DNA from: Acetobacterium woodii
GTDB lineage: Bacteria > Bacillota > Clostridia > Eubacteriales > Eubacteriaceae
DNA: 32,743 bases
Direction of reading: 5' to 3'
Assembly (NCBI GenBank): GCA_016213825.1
Contig: JACQZP010000029.1
Span: 1 to 32,743 of the forward strand
Shown here: in pieces, positions 17,901 through 26,620 of the stretch
How positions within the stretch are numbered: position 1 is the stretch's first letter
How the letters are laid out: each line of letters opens with the position of its first letter
Notes under the pieces: generated by a model
Told to the model about the DNA's origin: nothing
The model's input: only the letters and a program-made list of their open reading frames with translations
The model's database searches: none
Translations under genes and position numbers: made by a program

Positions 17901-20005
17901 TAATGTACAGCCAGCTGGTAATGGATCTTGCCTCTTTTTATTTCTGGCAATATCGTATAAAAGGTTTGCTGAAATCGGTCATGGGCAAATTGAAATTCAG
18001 CTTCATCGCTGCCAATGTTATTGATGATCGGGTAGACCACCTCAAGTGAAACCGCCTGCCTTAAATCATTTATAATTTGCTCAGGCTTCTCTCCGGATAT
18101 CTCAGAAAGGGTACTTATTTTAAATCGTTGCCCGATACAGGCTCCTAGCGAAAGTATTTTTACTGTTTCTTGAGGCATCTGATTCACATTCCGAATCAGA
18201 AAGTCCACCACATTCTCTTCAGCTGGACAGGCTTTAATCGCCTCGATATTCCATTTCCAACTTTTTTCCTGGTCATCAAAAAAGATGAATTTTTCCCGCC
18301 AGCATAACTTAATAAATTGCTTGAGATAAAATGGATTCCCATTCGTTTTAGTGTAGATAACATCCGTCAGCTCAGTAACGGATGTTGTGCTGCAATGAAA
18401 AGCATCGGCAAGCATTTGTGTTGCCGCATCAAGGACTAATCCCGCAAGGGTTATTTGCCGGATATTCACTTGCCTGATAACCATCTTATTTAGACTGTGA
18501 ATCAGCGGATGACCCTCACTGATTTCATTGTTGCGGTAGCAGGCCACTATTTGCAAACCACTGATTTGATCATTTTCCATTATTTCTTCAATCATTGCCA
18601 TTGAACCCATGTCGGCAAGGTGAATATCATCAATAAAGATTACCAGTGGTCGGTCAGGCGAAGCAATCACTGCCAACAAGCTCTGTAAAGCCGCCTTAAG
18701 TCTGGTTCCTTTCTCAAGTGGCGAAAGCTCCGGCTGCTGCTGGGATGCACCCAAAAGCAATGCCAGTTTGGGAATTTTTTCAACAAGAAGCTGGCCATCC
18801 TGCTTAAGAGCCGTTTCAATCCGTTCTTTCCAAAGCTTAACATTTTTTTCATTTTCAGCAAGAACAAAATCGCAAAACTGCTCGATCGCCTGGGAAATGG
18901 CAATGTATGGTATATTTCTAAGATACTGGTCAAATTTTCCCGAGATAAACATGCCATTTGAGTTGGCCATCGGTTTATACAGTTCGCTCACCAATGAAGT
19001 CTTACCAATACCAGAATGCCCTGCTAGTGTCACCAGTTGCTTTCCGCCTTTTAAAATTTCCTGATAGGCTGACACAAGAACGGCAATCTCATTATCTCGA
19101 CCGTATAATTTTTTCGGCATTTCAAAATGATCCAAATAATCCCCAGCGCCAAGTTCGAATTGGACAATTTGATCATCTGCGTCAAGCATTTCACAACACT
19201 TATTCAGATCAAATAAAATCCCTTCTGCTTTTAAATAGCGATCCTGTGGCATTTTTGCCATCAGCTTAGCGACAAGCTGCGACAGCATTTGAGGTATATC
19301 CGGATTAAGCTCTTTAACTAATGGCGGCAACTTTGCCAGATGCATATAAATAATTTGTGATTGGCTCTCTGATTCAAAGGGATGGCAACCACAGAGCATT
19401 TCAAAAAAAGTGACGCCCAACGAATAAAAGTCCGTTCTAAAGTCAATCAAATGATTCATTCTGCCCGTCTGTTCTGGAGAGATGTAGTATAAAGTTCCTT
19501 CCGAAACGGGCGTGTCCATAGTCAGGGATTTTTCGTGTGAAAATGCTGTTGATAATCCAAAATCAATAATCATGACCTTTCGGGTTTTATCATTGAAGAT
19601 AATATTGGCTGGATTTAAGTCTTTATGGATAAAACCGGCATTATGAATATCTGAAAGTGCCTGAACAATTTGCTGACCAATATCAAGAAACTCTCGAATC
19701 GATATTTTGTGATTCTTGATATAATCCTGAATGGAAATCCCATCACAATAGTCCAATACTAAATAAAAAACATCGTCAATTTTTAAATAATCAATCGCTT
19801 CCGGAACAAAACTGCTCTTGATTTTTTTTAAGATGGCGTATTCATCCTGAAGCTTAGCAAACCCGAACGCATTGATTATGTCTTCATTTGTAGTCTTCAA
19901 GATAACGGATTTTCCCGTCAGTTTATTGATCGCTGTATAGACATTGCTATTTTTTGAACTGTACATGTGTTTGATATTATGATAATGATCGCCCGTGTTA
20001 AGCAT
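14933..20005 (-). CDS. Giant Ser/Thr kinase - AAA ATPase - GAF - GGDEF signalling protein
   Basis: At 1690 residues this joins four modules. Residues 1-275 are a Hanks-type kinase with VILK (K37), HKDLNPAN (D129, N134), DFG (148-150) and ISPEQTGR, so catalysis looks intact. Residues about 300-600 are an AAA_16-type ATPase with Walker A GHSGIGKT (329-336) and Walker B FIDD (459-460). A long alpha-helical repeat region (about 650-1340) leads to a GAF domain (about 1350-1500), a coiled linker (DDRTRELRAEIAVRM) and a diguanylate cyclase with GGDEF (1601-1605) and the product-inhibition motif RxxD (1592-1595). No membrane helix is seen. The first half matches cyanobacterial HstK-like multikinases, which normally end in a histidine kinase. 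A SARP-like promoter lies at 20146-20178, about 140 bp upstream. Confidence 0.93.
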   Translation of the reverse strand: MLNTGDHYHNIKHMYSSKNSNVYTAINKLTGKSVILKTTNEDIINAFGFAKLQDEYAILKKIKSSFVPEAIDYLKIDDVFYLVLDYCDGISIQDYIKNHKISIREFLDIGQQIVQALSDIHNAGFIHKDLNPANIIFNDKTRKVMIIDFGLSTAFSHEKSLTMDTPVSEGTLYYISPEQTGRMNHLIDFRTDFYSLGVTFFEMLCGCHPFESESQSQIIYMHLAKLPPLVKELNPDIPQMLSQLVAKLMAKMPQDRYLKAEGILFDLNKCCEMLDADDQIVQFELGAGDYLDHFEMPKKLYGRDNEIAVLVSAYQEILKGGKQLVTLAGHSGIGKTSLVSELYKPMANSNGMFISGKFDQYLRNIPYIAISQAIEQFCDFVLAENEKNVKLWKERIETALKQDGQLLVEKIPKLALLLGASQQQPELSPLEKGTRLKAALQSLLAVIASPDRPLVIFIDDIHLADMGSMAMIEEIMENDQISGLQIVACYRNNEISEGHPLIHSLNKMVIRQVNIRQITLAGLVLDAATQMLADAFHCSTTSVTELTDVIYTKTNGNPFYLKQFIKLCWREKFIFFDDQEKSWKWNIEAIKACPAEENVVDFLIRNVNQMPQETVKILSLGACIGQRFKISTLSEISGEKPEQIINDLRQAVSLEVVYPIINNIGSDEAEFQFAHDRFQQTFYTILPEIKRGKIHYQLAVHYEKIGFGKGKHTKKQFVMADNYSKAFRMIDEATEKRRVSDMLLRVAHLASLASAFDTAIHYLEQIIDSFDEMHVDDDLIFSVYLEYHLALCSIAKYEQADAIYVLLEDMAAEPINLTDSCCLQAIGLSNRGQYQDAFMLGIALLEKLGIHFPADDLLNTILKEIAIFYDEINNEAFPGVEALPEADCVLEFSIGKILNRICTAGFFYNPLFSFWAIITSAKRVLENGYTPDGLSLYGSLTLLLIPFRNDYTLSYHLVRSAMTLAEKNGYRIFRMYHLFALINCHWFEDLKNCMIYARESCSGNITVGDFEFACFTYFTTQQMILETCGNIDELVAESDTALAFAQQHGNIHAYGSFIAFRQLCKSLVTTGSQGSFNDSGFNEAAHLREVSENNMALCFYYTLRSLSAAIYLDFDTVFELTEKAAPLMPSITGFYANVLHNFLNSLAICKKIERETCTEEEKTLLICKLTTNQIWLGERAADAPGNFRHLYDLIEAEKYMLENKNTDSFNVYKKMLVLYEKAMIGAAESNRIYHYALACELAGIQFMKMDSLRLATIYLKQAYSAYLSWGATAKTEQMNKEYDVLSRLRFNSLKFREDRPVTAKTVSNSKISISSGMFLKNSSVIDFSAIISASQAISGETKLEAILERLIGVLLENSGAQDIYYLIKKGDDYFVQAEGHSEGESFSILADLPVETGSLPLKILNYVERAHESVIIDDTTASDIYGSDEYILSHGCKSVMCLPVINKGELKGLLYLENNLIEGVFDKQRTEALKIIAAQLAISLENAYLFNNMQQLVDDRTRELRAEIAVRMNVEKRLEQMANYDYLTNLPNRRMFQTYLEHSIELAGMNKSNLAVLFIDLDGFKFINDQYGHDKGDLVLMTVAQRLVASVRGCDTVSRMGGDEFVLILENVQSISEIKSVCHRIIAAVEMPIVFDDLRVQAVVTSSIGISLLNFDGMTAEELILNSDKAMYLAKNNGKNQFVFYSKHKY

Positions 20006-20145
20006 TTGAACTTCCTCTTTCCTTGATCGGATCTGCTACTTATGAATCTGATTCCATCACCGAAACTTCCGCTTCAGTGTGCCGCTGGGTTTTAAATGGT
20101 CGGAAAATGCCGCTGTTCTTAACATTCCCGATCCTTTGTAATTCT

Positions 20146-20178
20146 ATTATAGGGTTGAATTTTGAACCAGATTTGAAC
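20146..20178 (-). promoter_or_regulatory. SARP-like operator/promoter of the kinase-GGDEF gene
   Basis: On the minus strand GTTCAAA (20178-20172), 4 nt, GTTCAAA (20167-20161), 9 nt, then TATAAT (20151-20146). The two heptamers are an exact direct repeat with an 11-nt period. The hexamer 17 nt before the -10 (AAATCT) is not a -35, so the promoter should need an activator. The predicted start of transcription is about 135 nt before the ATG. The same layout is found at 30283-30315. Confidence 0.72.
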
Positions 20179-20207
20179 AACTGCTCCTGCTAAATCGTCT
20201 GTAACGC

Positions 20208-20254
20208 AAAAAAGGCTGATCCATTCAGTTTATTACCAAATTCACCAACCTTTT
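20208..20254 (-). terminator. Terminator of the pseudokinase/histidine-kinase gene
   Basis: On the minus strand AAAAGGTTG (20254-20246) pairs with CAGCCTTTT (20218-20210, one G-T pair) and is followed by TTTTTT overlapping 20213-20208. It lies 29 bp past the 3' end of the upstream giant gene (20283) and before the SARP-like promoter, so the two giant genes are probably separate transcripts. Confidence 0.6.
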
Positions 20255-20282
20255 GATAAAACACGTTATTGCTATTTATTTT

Positions 20283-23200
20283 TTAATATTGACTTTCTAG
20301 TGAAGCATTGCTCTGCGAGGATTGAGCCATCCGTACCATTGGGATCTGTATTACCGCCCGGGTTCCTCCTCCCGACATTCTTTCTATTTCTAAACCATGT
20401 CCATACAATCTCACTAATCGCATATTGATATTTTTCAATGCTACCCCCGAGCCTTCGCTACCATTTTGACACTTTTCAAAGACATCCTCCGGAATTCCGA
20501 CGCCATCGTCCGTAACGCTGATGATGACAGATTCTTCTTTGCGATGAACTGAAATTTTAACGGTACCGCCATTTTTTTGTGCTGCCAAACCATGCTGTAC
20601 GGCATTTTCTACCAAGGGCTGAATAATAAGAGGCGGTAGTAGACATATAATCTGATCTTCAAGATCATAAACAATATTGAGCCGTTTGCCAAATCGGGCT
20701 TTCTCGATAAACAGATAGGCCTCCACCAGTTCCAGCTCCTTTTGCAGGGTTACAAGCTTATCCCGATTTTTAAAATCAAAGCTGCCCCGCAAGAACGCAC
20801 TGAGGTTTGCCAGTAAATCCCGGGTCATCTGTGGTTCATCCAAGGAAAAGGCGGCAATGGTATTAAGGGTATTGTAAAGAAAATGGGGCTTGATCTGTGC
20901 CTGCAAAAAGGCAATCTCAGATCGTAATAATTCCTCGGTGGAACGATGCAGCTCCTCCTTTGTCGCAATCAAGTTAGAAAATAATTGAACATTTCTGATT
21001 GAAATTGAAAATTGAGTGGCCAATAATTGAAGAATCTCAACCTGACTGTCAGTAAAAATCGCTTTGGCTAAATTGTTTTCGAGGTACAAGATTCCGGTGA
21101 TCATTCCCTGATTTTTAATGGGCATCGCGATCAGCGATTTTGTTTGATTTTTTTCAATATAAACATCCTGTTGGAACTCCCCCTGTCTTGCCGCATCCCT
21201 TAGTACCACCGCTTCGCCGGTGTGAATGCAAAAATTGATCACCGCCTGGGGCAGCAGTTCCTCGGCTTCTTTGAGGTTGACAGCTTGTAACACTTCAATC
21301 TCATCTTCACCGGTAAAAAAGGCTGCTTCGATCTTCCAGCCGGGTTCCTCCTTTAGCAGGAGATAGGCTTTCTGAGCCCCGGAATTTTCCACCACTATTT
21401 TCATAATTTTTCTTAACAAATCTGGCAGTTGCACTTCTTTGGCAACCGCTTGATAAGCACTGATGATAGCAATTAAGTCGATGTTTTGTACCGCCATCTT
21501 CTCGACAGTTGATATGTTATTCCCGGGAAGCTTAAGCAAATCATGGTATTTATCTGCCAGCTGCCTAACTTTTGCCGCTGCACCCCAACGCTGATAGCCC
21601 TGAAAGGCTTCACTCATAAAAAATGCAGCCTGTCTGTGCCTGCCTTGCGCTAAAAACATTTTGGCGGCCAGTTCATTTGTCAGCGCTTCATCCCGAAGAA
21701 AGCCATTTCGTGCCGCCGTTTCGGCTGCCACTTCGTAGTATTCAAGGGCTTGATCGATTTTTCCTTCAATTCGAGCCAGTTCAGCTTGCAACAGCAACTG
21801 CAGATGCAAAAAATTATCTGGGCAATAGCTTGACCACGCCTTCACATATTTATATTCACGCTTTAACCGCTTGAGCGCCTTTCTGCTTGCTTCCCCCTTC
21901 ATCCCGGCAAAATTCGCCGCTAGAACTAAAAAGCTGCAGATTCGGCACTCCACCACATAGGGTGTCCCGGCATGATATTTCAGATACTTATCCGATTCTG
22001 CCAGATAGTCCAGCGCTTTGGTATAATCGTCATATAAATAATGAATGTACATCTTTTCTTTATAGTACACCCCGATGCCGGATAACGAATTGGTTTCCCG
22101 AAAATTCTTAAGACATTGCTCTTCACTGCCAATGATTCCCATGCCACCATTTTGTTCCTGGGTCTGTTGAGATACATCCAGCGAGAATTGATGATCCGTT
22201 AAGCCCAGGTAATTGAGCCATCGATTGATAAATAAAAACGACATACTGTACCCATATTGGTTATTTGTCTGCCTGATTAAGGGAACCTGCTCCATCGCTT
22301 TTTGGGTTAATAATCTCAAATCCATATCTGCCTTGAAGGCATACATAAAAGTTCCGGCTAAAACCACCTGATAATGATCGCCAAACCTTAAAGCATCTTC
22401 CAGGGCTTTTTTAAACCATTGATCCACATCCTGAAAAGACTCACTCCAGGCATAGCCTAAAAAACCATAGGCAAATAAAACCCCAGCCCGAAATTTAGCC
22501 CGTTCTTCGGTTTCAACCAGCTTAAGCGCCAATTTGTGGAATTGATAAGAGCCTTTTAAATCCCCCAATACCGCCAGCAACACCCCATATCCAGAATAAA
22601 TCGAAACTGCTTCCTGACTATTTCCATATTTAAGAGTCAGACTTAGACTCTTTAAAGTTGAGAACAGAAACAAATTAACATTGCCGCCGTTATAGGTCAC
22701 ACTGCTTAACTCGCTCATAATTCGAATGATCAACTTTACTTTATCATTTTTTAGCGGGGCGGCATGCAAGAGCTGCTCTGTGCTTTTCCCCAGGAGCAGT
22801 CCTTTTGCCAAAGCCAATTCTTTAATAACCAGATGAAATCCTGGTTTAAACGGCAATCGAACTCCCAGTAGCCGTAAACCGAGGACGCCATAGTAAATTA
22901 CCTGATCCAGCTGTCCTAAATACCGATATAAAACACTCTGCATTAATCTGATTTCGGCCTGATCGATGGCAGTTTTGGCTTGCTTCATCAGGATCTCAAT
23001 CTGGGCTTCGGCCAACTTGTATTCCTTATTCAAGTAAGCGCATTCTGCATAGGTTTTGATTATTTCAAAAGTCAGCTGATAATCCTGACTCCAGGAATTA
23101 TCGGGCAAGAGACTAATTGCCTTTTCAATGTACTGCCGAGCCAGTTGAAAGGAGGTGGCCGCTTTGGCCTTTTGAGAAGCCCACAAATTTAATCGCAACA

Positions 23201-25217
23201 CCATTAATCGTTCTTCACGCTCAGCAATCAAGTCCAACCCTTCATTTAAATGACATACGATTTGAATCGCCTGATCCTTTACCTGATCAACCGGCAGATT
23301 CTGGCGGATACTGTTACCAATTTTTAAATGGAGCTGCTTTTTAATTTCCGGTTGAATCAATGCTTCACAGGCCTGTTGAATGCGGTCATGAGCAAATCTG
23401 AAGGTCCGCTTATCATCTGCTAGACTTAATTCGTAGTAATTATTTCCCGGGATAATAATTTCCCGATCAACGGCTTCCTTCAGATGGTCAATGATCTCCT
23501 GTTCATTCATATTCTGAACCGTCATTAACAACTTCAGGTCAAATATGGAGCCGATTAAAGCTCCGACTTTAAGCAACACTTGTGTCTGTAGTGGTAATTT
23601 TAAAATTTGCCCGATCATAAAGTCAACAATATTATCACTGATTGTCATATTCTGAATTTCTGCCTCGTCCCATTCCCACTGATGGTTGTCTTCTTTGTAA
23701 TAGATAAAATGGTCAGTATGCAGATGCAGCAACAAACTTCTGACAAAAAAGGGATTTCCTTGAGTTTTTCTGTGAATGAGTCTGGCCAGAATTTCTGCTT
23801 TCTCCTGATTGCAATGGACGGTATCAATAATAATCTGGGCAACATGCTTCTGATCCAACGCTTTGACAATCAGGCTTGAAGCCTGGCTCATTTTTTGAAG
23901 TTCACCAAGCGAACAATTCAATGGGTGATTTTCTTGAATTTCATTATCCCGGTAACCAATAACAATAATCAAGCTGTCCAGCTCGCCAAAGGTTAGCAGA
24001 TATTTGACCAACTCCAAGGAAGCCTGATCACACCACTGAAAATCATCTAAAAACACCGCCAAGGGCTGTTCTTTTCTCGCAAAGGATTTAAAAAAGTTGC
24101 CAAAAGTCGTTAAAAAACGGTTTCTGTTTTCTGTCGGCTCCAGTTCCTTTACTTCATCCTGTTCACCGATGATCAACCGAAGCTCTGGTACCAGATCAAT
24201 GATCAATTGTCCATTATTATTCAATGCTTTTAACAACCGCCTTTTCCACTGATCCAACATCAAATCCGATTCCTGCAAAAGCATGCGAGTTAATTCTCTG
24301 GTAATCTGTGTGAAAACAAAATAGGGGGTATTTACTTGTAACTGTTCCGCTTTACCACTGGCAAAAAAAACATCTACTTCAGTTGTCGATCGAAACATCT
24401 CCTGAATCATGGCTGTTTTTCCCACGCCTGCGCAACCACCTACCAGAAGAATCTGTGAGCCGCTTTCCAAAACCTGCTCATAGAGCTGCTGGATGATTTT
24501 TCTTTCTTTTTCCCGGCCATACAATTTTTGCGGGATCTGAAATTTGTTTGACCAATCATCACGTCCCAGTTCAAAATCTGCAACAACCCCAAAAGACCTG
24601 ATTGCCCCCATACAGCGTTTGAGATCACAGATAATCCCTGAAGAACTTTGATAACGGCGCTCCGGTTCCTTTTCCATTAATTTCATGATGATGTTAGAAA
24701 TAGCCTTCGGGATGCCCGGATTGATGTGATCCGGCGCTATCGGATTTTTGGCGATGTGGCAATGCATCATCTCCAGCATACTGTCAGCCATAAATGGTTT
24801 TTGTCCGGTTATTAATTCATACATGGTAACGCCAAGGGAATAATAGTTCGAACGATAATCGATGGTTCGACCCATTCGTCCCGTCTGTTCCGGTGAAATA
24901 TAGGTTAACAGATATAAATCAGGATGTTCTTTTGTGGTGATTGCAACTTTTTTAGATATTTGAACATTTATCATGGCGTCATGACCCAAAGCTGATTTTG
25001 CCACAAAGATATCCGGATTCACTGAAGCGAGAATCTGATTTTTTTTGTGACTTTCTTCAATCGTTGCGATCATTTCAATGAATAGCTTTATAATGGTTAA
25101 TAATTTATCCTTTGAAAGCTGCTGATCCCCATCTCTGATGCTTTTAAATAGTTGACTGTCAAAAATCGGCATTCCCTGGCTGCCCTGCCGATGAAAATCA
25201 TGCTTTTGCTCCTGCAT
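20283..25217 (-). CDS. Giant pseudokinase - AAA ATPase - GAF - LytS-type histidine kinase
   Basis: The 1644-residue protein parallels its neighbour but differs at both ends. Its kinase region is degenerate. There is no glycine loop or catalytic Lys, the catalytic loop reads HKKNQILASVNPDIF (no Asp), and DFG is missing. YISPEQTGRMGR (about 106-117) and the C-lobe (YYSLGVTMYELITGQKPF) remain. An AAA_16-type ATPase follows (Walker A GGCAGVGKT, 260-268; Walker B FLDD, 391-392), then helical repeats, a GAF domain (about 1250-1400), and a LytS/YehU-type kinase: QIKPHFLYNTLN (H1445), PLVENAVQHG (N1538), DDGVGIP, and GSGVALKNINMRL. The start is ATG after GGGGG at 7 nt. It lies 31 bp after the BTAD response regulator, its likely phosphorylation partner. 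Confidence 0.93.
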   Translation of the reverse strand: MQEQKHDFHRQGSQGMPIFDSQLFKSIRDGDQQLSKDKLLTIIKLFIEMIATIEESHKKNQILASVNPDIFVAKSALGHDAMINVQISKKVAITTKEHPDLYLLTYISPEQTGRMGRTIDYRSNYYSLGVTMYELITGQKPFMADSMLEMMHCHIAKNPIAPDHINPGIPKAISNIIMKLMEKEPERRYQSSSGIICDLKRCMGAIRSFGVVADFELGRDDWSNKFQIPQKLYGREKERKIIQQLYEQVLESGSQILLVGGCAGVGKTAMIQEMFRSTTEVDVFFASGKAEQLQVNTPYFVFTQITRELTRMLLQESDLMLDQWKRRLLKALNNNGQLIIDLVPELRLIIGEQDEVKELEPTENRNRFLTTFGNFFKSFARKEQPLAVFLDDFQWCDQASLELVKYLLTFGELDSLIIVIGYRDNEIQENHPLNCSLGELQKMSQASSLIVKALDQKHVAQIIIDTVHCNQEKAEILARLIHRKTQGNPFFVRSLLLHLHTDHFIYYKEDNHQWEWDEAEIQNMTISDNIVDFMIGQILKLPLQTQVLLKVGALIGSIFDLKLLMTVQNMNEQEIIDHLKEAVDREIIIPGNNYYELSLADDKRTFRFAHDRIQQACEALIQPEIKKQLHLKIGNSIRQNLPVDQVKDQAIQIVCHLNEGLDLIAEREERLMVLRLNLWASQKAKAATSFQLARQYIEKAISLLPDNSWSQDYQLTFEIIKTYAECAYLNKEYKLAEAQIEILMKQAKTAIDQAEIRLMQSVLYRYLGQLDQVIYYGVLGLRLLGVRLPFKPGFHLVIKELALAKGLLLGKSTEQLLHAAPLKNDKVKLIIRIMSELSSVTYNGGNVNLFLFSTLKSLSLTLKYGNSQEAVSIYSGYGVLLAVLGDLKGSYQFHKLALKLVETEERAKFRAGVLFAYGFLGYAWSESFQDVDQWFKKALEDALRFGDHYQVVLAGTFMYAFKADMDLRLLTQKAMEQVPLIRQTNNQYGYSMSFLFINRWLNYLGLTDHQFSLDVSQQTQEQNGGMGIIGSEEQCLKNFRETNSLSGIGVYYKEKMYIHYLYDDYTKALDYLAESDKYLKYHAGTPYVVECRICSFLVLAANFAGMKGEASRKALKRLKREYKYVKAWSSYCPDNFLHLQLLLQAELARIEGKIDQALEYYEVAAETAARNGFLRDEALTNELAAKMFLAQGRHRQAAFFMSEAFQGYQRWGAAAKVRQLADKYHDLLKLPGNNISTVEKMAVQNIDLIAIISAYQAVAKEVQLPDLLRKIMKIVVENSGAQKAYLLLKEEPGWKIEAAFFTGEDEIEVLQAVNLKEAEELLPQAVINFCIHTGEAVVLRDAARQGEFQQDVYIEKNQTKSLIAMPIKNQGMITGILYLENNLAKAIFTDSQVEILQLLATQFSISIRNVQLFSNLIATKEELHRSTEELLRSEIAFLQAQIKPHFLYNTLNTIAAFSLDEPQMTRDLLANLSAFLRGSFDFKNRDKLVTLQKELELVEAYLFIEKARFGKRLNIVYDLEDQIICLLPPLIIQPLVENAVQHGLAAQKNGGTVKISVHRKEESVIISVTDDGVGIPEDVFEKCQNGSEGSGVALKNINMRLVRLYGHGLEIERMSGGGTRAVIQIPMVRMAQSSQSNASLESQY

Positions 25218-25248
25218 GTATGTGCCCCCATAATCATTTCAATACTTT

Positions 25249-26370
25249 TTAAACTTCTTCAAACGCTGAGTAAGGATTAGAAATTAATGTCTCCATATCA
25301 ATATTTTCCCATGATTCTGCTTCTTTTTTAACATTTTGATAATGGGCTTGGGCCGCTTCTTTATTATTCAGCAAAAAATAAACGGCAATGATCTTTACAT
25401 GAATTGATGCATTAAATGGGAAATTTTTCTCCAATTTTTTTAAATAAAGTAAGGCCGACTCAAATTTTTGTTTTTGAACTTCGGTTTCAATAATTTTTTC
25501 CATGAGCTCAAGATAATTCAGTTCTAATTCAGCCTGTCTTCCTGCTGCCCATAAATATCCGTTATGCATTAAATAACCATCCTGATACAGATCAATAGCC
25601 AATTTTTGTTCCTCCAGATTAAGATGTCCTTCTTTAAATTGTTTATACAACGCCAAAAATTCATGATAGTCCCATTTATCAGGCATCCACACCAGCGAAC
25701 ATTTTCCACCATCTTTGCGGCTACTTTGAATGGTATTATTCAATCCAAAATGATCAAGATCCTTTCGCAATTGATAAAGCGTCGTATAAAAAATTGATTG
25801 CGCCCGGTCAGCACCCCGATCATACCAGAGTTCTTCCATGATATTTTCTTTTGATATTGCATTACCCTGTTGATGAATTAAAAAAGCAAAAAGTTCTTCC
25901 GTCTTTGCGGTTCGAAATTGCATCTTTTCGCCCTGCTCTGCGACTACCGAAAATCGCCCAAATGAACAAACCGACACATGATGGTGCTTTTTATTGCGGC
26001 CTTGTTCTGACCGTCTTTTTTCATACCGATTCAATGTTTTGTTGATTCGCTCTGCTGTTAAAGGTTTTAAAATATAATCAAAGGCCTCAATTTCAAAGGC
26101 ATCGACTGCATAGCTGTCATAGGCGGTAACAAAGACTATTGCCACTTCCGGCTTAATTTCGTTGATTCGCCCAGCCAATTCAAGCCCCAGCATCCCCGGC
26201 ATTTTCATATCCAGAAAGATCAAATCGACTTCAATCATCGGCAAACCTTCCATCAGCTCTTCCTGATCTGAGTAAGAGCCACATATTTTTACGTCGTTGC
26301 ATGTCATTAAAACACTTTCAGCCATTTTCAGTGCCGGCAACTCGTCATCTACAATTATTACTCGAATCAT
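25249..26370 (-). CDS. Response regulator with SARP-like winged helix and BTAD output
   Basis: Residues 1-120 are an intact receiver: D8, D9, phosphoacceptor D54 (FLDMKMPG), T82 and K102 (ILKPLTAERIN). A linker leads to a winged helix (about 133-225; FRTAKTEELFAFLIHQQGNA, then SKENIMEELW and QSIFYTTLYQLRKDL), followed by a BTAD helical domain (about 229-365; WDYHEFLALYKQF, SALLYLKKLEKNFPF). This is the receiver-SARP architecture, not the LytTR output that usually pairs with LytS-type kinases. SARPs bind heptamer direct repeats 11 bp apart, and two such sites occur in this window (20146-20178 and 30283-30315). The ATG follows AGGGAG by 9 nt. Its own upstream region lacks the heptamers, so expression may be independent of itself. 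Confidence 0.9.
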   Translation of the reverse strand: MIRVIIVDDELPALKMAESVLMTCNDVKICGSYSDQEELMEGLPMIEVDLIFLDMKMPGMLGLELAGRINEIKPEVAIVFVTAYDSYAVDAFEIEAFDYILKPLTAERINKTLNRYEKRRSEQGRNKKHHHVSVCSFGRFSVVAEQGEKMQFRTAKTEELFAFLIHQQGNAISKENIMEELWYDRGADRAQSIFYTTLYQLRKDLDHFGLNNTIQSSRKDGGKCSLVWMPDKWDYHEFLALYKQFKEGHLNLEEQKLAIDLYQDGYLMHNGYLWAAGRQAELELNYLELMEKIIETEVQKQKFESALLYLKKLEKNFPFNASIHVKIIAVYFLLNNKEAAQAHYQNVKKEAESWENIDMETLISNPYSAFEEV

Positions 26371-26440
26371 CGGTCAATTCTCCCTTAATGTATTCTTTGT
26401 CAATCTTAACATATTTTTTCATTTTTAAATATATACGTCG

Positions 26441-26487
26441 AAAAAAGCTGACTCAAAACGGCTTTGTAAGTTTTGCATCAGCTTTTT
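26441..26487 (-). terminator. Rho-independent terminator of the ABC exporter operon
   Basis: AAAAAGCTGA (26442-26451) pairs with TCAGCTTTTT (26478-26487); an inner CAAAAC/GTTTTG extends the stem. On the minus strand six T residues follow. It lies 130 bp beyond the ABC operon and before the response-regulator start, insulating the two; it could work in both directions. Confidence 0.8.
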
Positions 26488-26620
26488 CAAAACTAATCTC
26501 CACAACCAAGGATTGGATAACGATTGCTCTACCATCCCTCCAGTAGCTAAAATTTTTCAAGCCACTTAACAGCTACCTTCCACAATCACCTGTTGTGGAT
26601 GGACACCGCCTTCAACTATA

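Noticed and set aside
25218-25248. Promoter between the BTAD regulator and the histidine kinase
   Set aside because: Only 31 bp with no -10/-35 pair or heptamers; cotranscription is simpler.
26371-26440. SARP-like heptamers upstream of the BTAD regulator (autoregulation)
   Set aside because: A TTGACA is visible but no GTTCAAA direct repeat, so I do not propose autoregulation through this motif.
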